Notes under the pieces: model-generated
Told to the model about the DNA's origin: nothing
Databases searched by the model: none
Seen by the model: the letters and a program-made list of their open reading frames with translations, nothing else
Shown here: positions 1 to 6,924 of the stretch, one piece after another
Layout of the letters: every line of letters starts with the position of its first letter
How positions within the stretch are numbered: the stretch's first letter is position 1
Assembly: GCA_038227745.1 (NCBI GenBank)
Contig: JBBRPS010000316.1
Span: 1 to 11,057, forward strand
DNA: 11,057 nucleotides
Reading direction: 5' to 3'
From: DASPXY01 sp038227745
GTDB lineage: Bacteria; Planctomycetota; Planctomycetia; Gemmatales; Gemmataceae
Made by a program: the position numbers and the translations under genes

Positions 1-53
1 GCGCGCTCGCCCCCGCGCAGCGGGATCTGGCTCACCGCTCGCGGCTAAACGGG

Positions 54-1757
<1,704 letters not shown>

Positions 1758-1938
1758 GCCATCCTCGGGTGGGGGTACACGTTGGGCCGGCGGGACCGTG
1801 CGCGGGCAGACTACAGGGATTGAACCCAGGAATAGTTCCAGGGTAACGCGGCCGGGCGGACTTGTCTACCGGGTGGGGCTGGGAAAAGACGGCCTGGAAG
1901 GGCGGTTGTGCCGGGAAGAGCGGACTGAGCGGCTTGCA

Positions 1939-1976
1939 CCTCTCCCCCGCGCCCCCGAAGCGGAGGCGAGGGAGGA
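1939..1976. repeat. GC-rich imperfect hairpin repeat, copy 1
   Basis: A C-rich arm, a GAAGC loop (1957-1961) and a G-rich arm form an imperfect stem with several mismatches. The same layout (CTCCCCC, CGC, then CCGAAGCGG, then GGCGAGGG) recurs at 6641-6671 with a cleaner stem. Two copies of one arrangement in 11 kb suggest a dispersed intergenic repeat family. Function is unknown. Confidence 0.6.
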
Positions 1977-1997
1977 AGGCGGGGCGGGGGAGCCGTC

Positions 1998-2027
1998 TTG
2001 ACAGGCGGTGCGGCGGCGTGCTACAAG
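1998..2027 (+). promoter_or_regulatory. Sigma-70-type promoter of the sugar phosphotransferase gene
   Basis: A consensus -35 TTGACA (1998-2003) is followed 18 bases later by TACAAG (2022-2027), which is preceded by TGC (2019-2021) and so forms an extended -10. Transcription would start near 2034, giving a leader of about 60 bases before the ATG at 2097. This argues that the in-frame TTG at 1998 is part of the promoter and not a start codon. Confidence 0.6.
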
Positions 2028-2096
2028 CCGAAAATTACCTCCTCGGCGCGACTCCCGGGACGGGAGCGTCAGGCATCCCCACGGACGGGGGCGGGC

Positions 2097-3491
2097 ATGA
2101 TTCATCGCAGCAGCCAGCTGTTGTGCTTCTGGTTTCTCACCTGGGACCTCACCCTGACCGCGCTCGCCTGGGTCGGGGCCTACTACCTGCGCTTCGAGTC
2201 CGGCTGGCTACCCATCCTAAAGGAGACGCCCGACTTCGCCCTGTGCTGGCACAACCTGCCGCTCGTGGTGCTGCTGAGCGCCGTCGCCTACCGCCTGACC
2301 GGCCAGTACACCATCCACCGCCTGCGCCGCCTCCGCGAGGAGGTGGTCAGCGTCGCCAAGGGCACGGCGCTGATGTCGCTGCTGGTCATCGCCACCATCT
2401 TCGGTCTGCACAACCCCTACGAGTCGCGCGTCACCATGTTGCTGTTCTCGGTGCTGTCGGGGCTGTCGGTCCTGAGCATGCGCCGCTGGACCTGGAAGGC
2501 GATCCGCTGGCTGCGCAGCCGCGGCTACAACCAGACGCACTCGGTCATCGTCGGCACCGGCCGCGTGGCGCGCAAGACCGCCCGCGCCCTGCGGCACGCC
2601 AGCTGGATGGGCATCAAGAACCTCGGCTTCGTCGAGGACCAGCCGAGCCGCTGGACGAGCGACCTGGACATCCTCGGCACCAGCGCCGACCTGCCGCGCC
2701 TGATCGAGCGCTACCACATCGGCCACGTCTTCATCGCCCTGCCGCTGAGCCGCTACCACGACGCCCGCCGCGTCTTCGACGTGCTGTCGCAGACGGTGGT
2801 CGAGGTGCGCCTGGTCGCCGACGTGCCCGAGTTGGCCGGCGTGTCGCTGACGACGTCGAACCTGGACGGCCTGCCGCTGGTCGGCCTGCGCGAGAGCCCG
2901 CACTTCGGCCTGAACATCGTCGTCAAACGCACCATGGACATGGTGCTGTCCCTGACCGCTCTGGTTCTGCTCGCGCCGCTGCTGCTGCTGATCGCGGGAC
3001 TGGTGAAGCTGACGAGCCGCGGCCCGGTGTTCTACCGCCAGGAGCGGTGCGGGCTGAACGGCGAGTCGTTCCAGATGCTCAAGTTCCGCAGTCTGGGCGC
3101 CGATGCCGAGCGTGAGACGGGCCCGGTCTGGGCGCGGAAGGACGACCCGCGCCGCACCTGGCTCGGCTCGCTGTTGCGCAGCAGCAGCCTCGACGAACTG
3201 CCACAACTCATCAACGTCCTCAAGGGCGACATGAGCCTGGTCGGGCCGCGCCCGGAGCGGCCGGTGTTCATCAAGCAGTTCAGCAAGACGATCCCCAACT
3301 ACATGGCGCGGCACGCCGTCAAGGCCGGCATCACCGGCTGGGCGCAGGTCCACGGCTGGCGCGGCAACACCTCGCTGCGCAAGCGCGTGCAGTACGATCT
3401 CTACTACATCACGCACTGGACACCCTGGCTCGACCTGCGCATCCTGTGGATGACCGTCTGGAGCGGGCTGTTCCACCGCAACGCCTATTAA
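2097..3491 (+). CDS. Exopolysaccharide polyprenyl glycosylphosphotransferase (WcaJ-like)
   Basis: Membrane enzyme that transfers a sugar-1-phosphate from a nucleotide sugar to undecaprenyl phosphate, the first step of an exopolysaccharide or capsule repeat unit. The 464 residues show the full architecture of this family: membrane segments at about 8-32, 52-72, 90-104 and 113-127; a Rossmann-like domain with GTGRVARK (153-160); a fifth hydrophobic segment (282-304); then the catalytic bacterial sugar transferase domain. That domain carries KFRS (329-332), SLDELPQ (364-370, catalytic Asp-Glu pair), LKGDMSLVGPRPE (375-387) and GITGWAQVHG (411-420). The ATG at 2097 is chosen because the upstream in-frame TTG falls on the -35 element; the ribosome site is only G-rich. 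The gene stands alone, followed by a strong terminator, with no other glycan gene nearby. The exact sugar (glucose, galactose or other) cannot be read from the sequence. Confidence 0.95.
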   Translation: MIHRSSQLLCFWFLTWDLTLTALAWVGAYYLRFESGWLPILKETPDFALCWHNLPLVVLLSAVAYRLTGQYTIHRLRRLREEVVSVAKGTALMSLLVIATIFGLHNPYESRVTMLLFSVLSGLSVLSMRRWTWKAIRWLRSRGYNQTHSVIVGTGRVARKTARALRHASWMGIKNLGFVEDQPSRWTSDLDILGTSADLPRLIERYHIGHVFIALPLSRYHDARRVFDVLSQTVVEVRLVADVPELAGVSLTTSNLDGLPLVGLRESPHFGLNIVVKRTMDMVLSLTALVLLAPLLLLIAGLVKLTSRGPVFYRQERCGLNGESFQMLKFRSLGADAERETGPVWARKDDPRRTWLGSLLRSSSLDELPQLINVLKGDMSLVGPRPERPVFIKQFSKTIPNYMARHAVKAGITGWAQVHGWRGNTSLRKRVQYDLYYITHWTPWLDLRILWMTVWSGLFHRNAY

Positions 3492-3506
3492 TCCAGGAAC
3501 CGAGCG

Positions 3507-3560
3507 GCTGTTGGCGAACGGCCGGCTGACGCCGGCCGTTCGCCAACAGCTTCTTTCCCT
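3507..3560 (+). terminator. Intrinsic terminator, 20-bp perfect stem
   Basis: The arms 3507-3526 and 3531-3550 are perfect reverse complements around a TGAC loop, followed by TTCTTTCCCT. It lies 15 bases after the stop codon of the sugar phosphotransferase gene. The stem is much longer than a usual terminator and the T-tract is interrupted, so it may also be a member of a dispersed palindrome family. Confidence 0.8.
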
Positions 3561-3627
3561 GCTGAGCTTGCCACGGACGGCCGAACAGGGTACAGGTGAA
3601 TAACAATGAACGTTTGTTCTTTACTCA

Positions 3628-3642
3628 GGGGGGGGCAAGACA
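3628..3642 (+). promoter_or_regulatory. G8 tract serving as ribosome-binding site
   Basis: Eight consecutive G residues (3628-3635) sit seven bases before the ATG at 3643, in place of a normal purine-rich Shine-Dalgarno site. Homopolymeric G tracts can change length by slippage, which here would alter the spacing or strength of the site without touching the reading frame. Confidence 0.45.
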
Positions 3643-3909
3643 ATGATCAAAGTGCGCGTTTGCCGGAAAACCCCCACCGGGTCCCTGGTCGAGCAGGGGT
3701 TCCTGGAGTGCCACGGCATCAAGGTACGGCGGCCGGACGGCACGGTTCGCGTTGAAGTCGATCCCAAGAGGCGTCCCATCCCCGAGGAGGTGAGCCTGCA
3801 CCCGCCGGGAGTCGTGACACCGCAGACGGCTGTACAGATTGGGTTTGCGCTGTCGGCGGGGAACCTGCGCGGGCAGATCGAGGGCCTGGAATGGTTCGTC
3901 GTCTCCTGA
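3643..3909 (+). CDS. Small protein of unknown function (88 aa)
   Basis: I do not recognise this protein. It is 88 residues, soluble, with no signal peptide or membrane segment, and probably beta-rich: alternating basic and hydrophobic residues (KVRVCRK, IKVRRPDGTVRVEV) run through the first half, then a Pro-rich linker (residues 45-60) and a final IEGLEWFVV stretch. Two cysteines (residues 7 and 23) are too few for an obvious metal site. Codon third positions are mostly G or C, as in its neighbours, which supports real coding. The ATG follows a G8 tract. A TTGCCA hexamer (3568-3573) could be a -35, but the -10 is poor. It sits between a terminator and the nadA promoter, so it is probably transcribed alone. 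Confidence 0.65.
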   Translation: MIKVRVCRKTPTGSLVEQGFLECHGIKVRRPDGTVRVEVDPKRRPIPEEVSLHPPGVVTPQTAVQIGFALSAGNLRGQIEGLEWFVVS

Positions 3910-3957
3910 AAACGAGAATTCCGGGGAGGGCTGCTGGTTTCCAGAGGGCCGCCTGTG

Positions 3958-3963
3958 TAAAAT
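3958..3963 (+). promoter_or_regulatory. Possible -10 element of nadA
   Basis: TAAAAT lies in an A/T-rich island in otherwise GC-rich DNA, 49 bases after the stop of the preceding gene. The -35 is weak (CTGGTT at 3934-3939, 18-base spacer). Transcription would begin near 3970, at or just past the in-frame ATG at 3968, which favours the TTG start at 4043. Confidence 0.35.
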
Positions 3964-4030
3964 AACGATGAAGACGCAAGGCCGTCTCAAAAAAGCTGGA
4001 TGTGGGTTCTTCCTCCGCCACACTAAAAAC

Positions 4031-4035
4031 AAGGA
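4031..4035 (+). promoter_or_regulatory. Ribosome-binding site deciding the nadA start
   Basis: AAGGA lies seven bases before the TTG at 4043. The alternative ATG at 3968 has no Shine-Dalgarno sequence. This site, and the point where family-like sequence begins, favour TTG as the start. Confidence 0.55.
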
Positions 4036-4042
4036 TCCTCCC

Positions 4043-4969
4043 TTGCACGACCTCATCGAAGAAATCAAGACGCTCAAAACCCGCCAGAACGCCGTCATCC
4101 TCGCCCACTACTATCAAGAAGGTGAAATTCAGGAGCTCGCCGACTTCACCGGCGACAGCCTCAAGCTGGCCCGGGCGGCGACGCGGGTCGAAAACCCGAC
4201 GATCGTCTTCTGCGGCGTCCACTTCATGGCCGAAACGGCCAAGATGCTCAACCCCGCCAAGCGCGTGCTCCTGCCCGACCTGCAGGCCGGCTGCAGCCTC
4301 GCCGACAGCTGCCCCGCGAAGAAACTCGCCCGCTACCAGGAGATGCTGCGCGAGAACGGCCGCCACTTCCAGACCGTCACCTACATCAACAGCTCGGCGG
4401 CGGTCAAGGCGCTGTCGGACTGGGTCGTGACGTCCGGCAACGCCGAGGAGATCATCCACCGCGTACCCGCGGAGTACGAGATCCTGTTCGTGCCGGATCG
4501 CCACCTGGGGCAGTACCTGCAGGAGGTGACGGGGCGGCAGATGATCCTGTGGAACGGCTCGTGCATGGTCCACGAAATCTTCAGCGTCGGCGACCTGCTG
4601 GCTCTGAAACGGCAGCTGCCGCACGCCCGGACGCTGGCCCACCCGGAGTGCCCGGCGAATATCCGCGAGCACAGCGATTTCGTCGGCGGCACCGAGGGCA
4701 TGCTGAAGTACGTCGGCTCGTTCGAGGACTCCATGGACTTCCTGGTCGCGACGGAGGCGAACATGCTGTGGCAGTTGCAGAGCAAGGTGCCGCAGCACCG
4801 CTACCACCCGGTGCCGGGCATCACCTGCGCCTGCAACAAGTGCCCGCACATGGCGCGCAACACGCTGGAGAAGTTGCGCGATTGTTTGGCGAACGGCAAG
4901 CCGGAGATCGACTGGCAGCCCGAGTTCGAGCGCGCCCGCGAGGTGCTGCAGCGCAGCCTCCTGAATTGA
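4043..4969 (+). CDS. nadA: Quinolinate synthase NadA
   Basis: Condenses iminoaspartate (from NadB) with dihydroxyacetone phosphate to quinolinate, in the de novo NAD pathway, using an oxygen-sensitive [4Fe-4S] cluster. From TTG the protein has 308 residues, close to the compact NadA forms of about 300. Typical motifs are AVILAHYYQ (17-25), FTGDSL (35-40), DLQAGCSLAD (79-88), YINSSAAVKA (114-123), WNGSC (170-174) and NKCPHMARNTL (265-275). Cys84, Cys174 and Cys267 fit the three cluster ligands of the family. TTG at 4043 is preferred: it has AAGGA upstream, and residues added by starting at ATG 3968 (25 more, Cys- and Lys-rich) do not resemble the family. nadB and nadC are not in the window. 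The TGA stop overlaps the first bases of the long inverted repeat that follows. Confidence 0.95.
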   Translation: MHDLIEEIKTLKTRQNAVILAHYYQEGEIQELADFTGDSLKLARAATRVENPTIVFCGVHFMAETAKMLNPAKRVLLPDLQAGCSLADSCPAKKLARYQEMLRENGRHFQTVTYINSSAAVKALSDWVVTSGNAEEIIHRVPAEYEILFVPDRHLGQYLQEVTGRQMILWNGSCMVHEIFSVGDLLALKRQLPHARTLAHPECPANIREHSDFVGGTEGMLKYVGSFEDSMDFLVATEANMLWQLQSKVPQHRYHPVPGITCACNKCPHMARNTLEKLRDCLANGKPEIDWQPEFERAREVLQRSLLN

Positions 4970-5107
4970 AACCACGAAATACACGAAAAACACGAAAAAA
5001 AGACAGAAGAGAGAAAGAGGATCGAGCAAGCCCACGGGTGGCAACCCGTGGGCTTTCCCCTCCCCATCCGGTCTTTTTTTCGTGTTTTTCGTGTATTTCG
5101 TGGTTTC
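4968..5107. repeat. Nested inverted-repeat element (37-bp perfect arms)
   Basis: Arms 4968-5004 and 5071-5107 are perfect reverse complements over 37 bases, separated by 66 bases that hold a second perfect hairpin (5028-5055). The arms are A/T-rich and built from three CACGAAA-type units ending in A7 on one side and T7 on the other, unlike the surrounding GC-rich DNA. The CACGAAATACACGAAA phrase is one I associate with dispersed repeats in environmental genomes (recollection, not a search). The left arm begins inside the nadA stop codon, and the right arm ends 13 bases before the next ATG. It could end or attenuate transcription, or be a mobile non-coding unit. It encodes no protein. Confidence 0.9.
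5028..5055. repeat. Inner 12-bp perfect hairpin
   Basis: Arms 5028-5039 and 5044-5055 are perfect complements around a GGCA loop. No T-run follows directly (CCCCTCCCC does); the T7 tract at 5074-5080 is 18 bases further on. It may serve as a terminator for nadA, but is better seen as the core of the larger element. Confidence 0.8.
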
Positions 5108-5119
5108 CCTCTGGAGAGA

Positions 5120-5779
5120 ATGATGCCGCTCGTGCCCCATCGCTTTTTATTCCGTGTCGCCTACCCCTGCCGTTACGTCAAGGACATACCGCGCGCGGAG
5201 GGGGACCAGCTCCTCGACCTGCCCGAGGCATGCCGCCTCGACAACTTCGCTGCCCTCGATGAGAAGCGCAACTTCGCCGACGTGCGGTTGGCGTGGAACG
5301 AGCTGGGCCTGGCGCTGCAGGCCGAGGTGCGCGGCAAGGACCGCGCCCCGCAGGGCCATGAGGCCCGGCCACGCGCCTCCGACGGCGTGACGCTGTGGAT
5401 CGACACGCGCGACGCCCGCACCAGCCACCGCGCCAGCCGCCACTGCCACCAGTTCCACTTCCTGCCGACCGGCGGCGGCCTGGACAACACCGAGCCGGTT
5501 GTCGTCCAGGCGAAGATCAACCGGGCGCTGCAGGACGCTCCCGTCTGGCCGCCCGGCGGCGTGCCGTTCCGCTGCGGCGCGATCCGCGGCGGCTACCGCG
5601 TCGAGGCGTTCCTGCCGGCCGCGGCGCTCAACGGCTTCGACCCCGAGCAGAACCCGCGCCTCGGCGTCTACTATGCCGTCCGCGACGGCGAGCTGGGCGA
5701 GCAGGTCCTGAGCGTCGGCTCGGAGTTTCCCTACTGGGAAGACCCGACCCTGTGGAGCGTCCTGGAACTGGTGCGCTAA
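5120..5779 (+). CDS. CBM9/DOMON-like beta-sandwich protein, function unknown
   Basis: A 219-residue protein resembling carbohydrate-binding module family 9 / DOMON-like beta-sandwich domains. The pattern fits: an early LDNFAAL-type segment (40-46), FADVRLAWNELGLALQAEV (52-70), DGVTLWIDTRD (88-98), then HCHQFHFLP (108-116), YRVEAFLPAAAL (159-170) and LGVYYAVRD (181-189). Such modules bind sugars or related small ligands, usually outside the cell. Here I see no signal peptide or membrane segment, so the location is uncertain and a cytoplasmic role is possible. There are two adjacent ATGs (5120 and 5123) after GGAGAG (5113-5118); the second has the better spacing, and the choice changes one residue. 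It follows nadA across the 140-bp inverted repeat, so co-transcription is doubtful. The fold assignment is by pattern only. Confidence 0.75.
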   Translation: MMPLVPHRFLFRVAYPCRYVKDIPRAEGDQLLDLPEACRLDNFAALDEKRNFADVRLAWNELGLALQAEVRGKDRAPQGHEARPRASDGVTLWIDTRDARTSHRASRHCHQFHFLPTGGGLDNTEPVVVQAKINRALQDAPVWPPGGVPFRCGAIRGGYRVEAFLPAAALNGFDPEQNPRLGVYYAVRDGELGEQVLSVGSEFPYWEDPTLWSVLELVR

Positions 5780-5827
5780 CGCGCCGCGCGTGCAATTTGC
5801 CTCTTCCGGTTTCCGAGGGGGGATGAC

Positions 5828-5833
5828 TATAAT
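5828..5833 (+). promoter_or_regulatory. Consensus -10 of the metallophosphoesterase gene
   Basis: A perfect TATAAT, preceded by TGAC, lies 49 bases before the ATG at 5882. The best -35 match at normal spacing (TTCCGG, 5804-5809, 18 bases) is poor. Transcription would start near 5840, giving a leader of about 40 bases. Confidence 0.55.
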
Positions 5834-5881
5834 CGCGGAGTGTGGCCAGTGCCGTCCACGTTTCCCCCTCTGGGGTTTTTC

Positions 5882-6628
5882 ATGAGAGCGATTCTTAGCG
5901 ACATCCACAGCAACCTGGAGGCGCTGCAAGCAGTCTTGAAGGACATCGCCGACCAGGGCGTCGAGGAGATCTACTGCCTGGGGGACATCGTCGGCTACGG
6001 GCCGAACCCACGCGAGTGCCTCGAACTGGCGATGGCGTTTCAGCTCACGATCGTGGGCAACCACGACCAGGCCGCCCTCTTCGACCCCAAGGACTTCAAC
6101 CCCACCGCCGAGCGGGCCACTTACTGGACGCGCAAGCAGATCGACGCGCCGGTCCGCAACCGTCAGGCCGCCGACCACCGCTGGGAGTTCCTCTCCGAGC
6201 TGGCCATGACGCACCAGGAGGGCGACTTCTTCTTCGTCCACGGCTCGCCGGTCAACCCGCTGCACCAGTACGTCTTCCCCGAGGACGTCTACGACCAGCG
6301 CAAGATGGACCGCATCTTCAAGCTCGTGAAGCGCTACTGCTTCCAGGGGCATACGCACATCCCCGGCGTCTTCACCGAGGACCTGCAGTTCTACAGCCCC
6401 GACGAGGTCGGCTTCACCTACGAACTGGACGGCCGCAAGACGCTGTGCAACGTCGGCTCGGTCGGCCAGCCGCGCGACACCGACCGCCGGGCGTGTTACG
6501 TCCTGCTCGACGGCAAGACGATCCACTTCCGGCGCGTGGAGTACGACTTCGAGGCGACGGTGCGGAAGATTTACGAGGTCCCGGAGCTGGACAAGTTCCT
6601 CGGCGACCGGCTGCGGAGCGGCCGCTGA
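5882..6628 (+). CDS. Calcineurin-like metallophosphoesterase
   Basis: A cytoplasmic, two-metal phosphoesterase of 248 residues (Metallophos_2 / YfcE-like group). All metal-binding motifs are present in order: SDIHSN (6-11, Asp7 and His9), GDIVGYG (34-40, Asp35), GNHD (59-62), VHGSP (119-123, His120) and GHTH (156-159). GSVGQPRD (192-199) is a conserved late motif of this subgroup. Substrates of the family range from phosphodiesters to nucleotides and dinucleoside polyphosphates; the sequence does not say which applies. The ATG at 5882 is chosen because the conserved MRAILSDIHSN starts there; the in-frame GTG at 5840 coincides with the expected transcription start. The gene has its own promoter and is followed by two palindromes, so it is probably monocistronic. 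Confidence 0.92.
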   Translation: MRAILSDIHSNLEALQAVLKDIADQGVEEIYCLGDIVGYGPNPRECLELAMAFQLTIVGNHDQAALFDPKDFNPTAERATYWTRKQIDAPVRNRQAADHRWEFLSELAMTHQEGDFFFVHGSPVNPLHQYVFPEDVYDQRKMDRIFKLVKRYCFQGHTHIPGVFTEDLQFYSPDEVGFTYELDGRKTLCNVGSVGQPRDTDRRACYVLLDGKTIHFRRVEYDFEATVRKIYEVPELDKFLGDRLRSGR

Positions 6629-6642
6629 CCTCCGCCTTTCTC

Positions 6643-6671
6643 CCCCTCGCCTCCGAAGCGGGGGCGAGGGG
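6643..6671. repeat. GC-rich hairpin repeat, copy 2
   Basis: Arms 6643-6654 and 6660-6671 pair over 12 positions with one T-G pair around a GAAGC loop. The repeat shares loop and arm composition with the copy at 1939-1976. It lies 14 bases after the phosphoesterase stop codon. A purine-rich GAGGTGAGGGGG stretch follows instead of a T-run, so it is not a typical terminator. Confidence 0.7.
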
Positions 6672-6705
6672 CTGAGGTGAGGGGGCGTGGCGTCAAGCGG
6701 GTTGG

Positions 6706-6777
6706 CGCGCGCGCGAAACGGCAAGCCAGGTGCGCTCCGTCGGCGGAGCGCGCCTGGCTTGCCGTTTCGCGCGCGCG
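6706..6777. terminator. 34-bp near-perfect palindrome, possible terminator
   Basis: Arms 6706-6739 and 6744-6777 match over 34 bases with a single T-G mismatch (6731 against 6752), around a TCGG loop. The outer ends are alternating GC. Only a short TTCTTGA follows, so termination is plausible but not certain. It lies between the phosphoesterase gene and the promoter of the next gene, and would insulate one from the other. A dispersed palindrome of unknown origin is the alternative. Confidence 0.6.
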
Positions 6778-6786
6778 GCGCGCTTC

Positions 6787-6816
6787 TTGATGATCGTCAC
6801 TGGCCTGGCGTAAAAT
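6787..6816 (+). promoter_or_regulatory. Promoter of the four-segment membrane protein gene
   Basis: TTGATG (6787-6792, four of six consensus bases) and TAAAAT (6811-6816, five of six) are separated by 18 bases. They lie directly after the long palindrome, about 110 bases before the ATG at 6925. The leader would be about 100 bases. Confidence 0.5.
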
Positions 6817-6924
6817 TCGGCCGCACGCCCCTTGAACAGAACCTAGACTTGCGCCAGGACAATGCGCCCCATGCCGGGCGGGTCAAGTCGAGCAACTCCA
6901 TCCGTAAATTTCGGGAGACGTGCC

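Larger units (their letters stand above)
1758..2096. other. Divergent intergenic region
   Basis: These 339 bases separate two divergently transcribed genes and hold no convincing gene. They contain a GC-rich hairpin repeat (1939-1976), a good rightward promoter (1998-2027) and a small imperfect inverted repeat centred on GGAATAGTTCC (1829-1839) that could be an operator. A leftward promoter for the ATPase gene is not clear: the best -35-like hexamer is TAGACA on the minus strand (1868-1863), with only a poor -10 (TACCCT) 17 bases further on. Frames open through this region on the plus strand are extensions of neighbouring frames and lack family resemblance. Confidence 0.6.

Noticed and set aside
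1..35. Possible start of another minus-strand gene (GTG at 35) 18 bases after the ATPase stop
   Set aside because: Only 11 codons are visible and the ribosome site is weak; it could be the next pilus/secretion gene but cannot be supported.
2217..3476. Long antisense frame over the sugar phosphotransferase gene
   Set aside because: Low-complexity Ala/Gln/Arg/Val composition and exact overlap with a gene carrying full family motifs.
3606..3700. Small frame starting at ATG 3606 upstream of the 88-residue gene
   Set aside because: It overlaps the 88-residue gene in another frame and has no ribosome site or coding-like composition.
4968..5107. CRISPR-like or IS-terminal-repeat reading of the repeat element
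   Set aside because: There is a single inverted pair, not direct repeats with spacers, and the 66 bases inside cannot encode a transposase.
3719..6724. Two long minus-strand frames covering nadA, the beta-sandwich gene and the phosphoesterase gene
   Set aside because: Both run across inverted repeats and promoters and mirror three plus-strand genes; no motif of their own.
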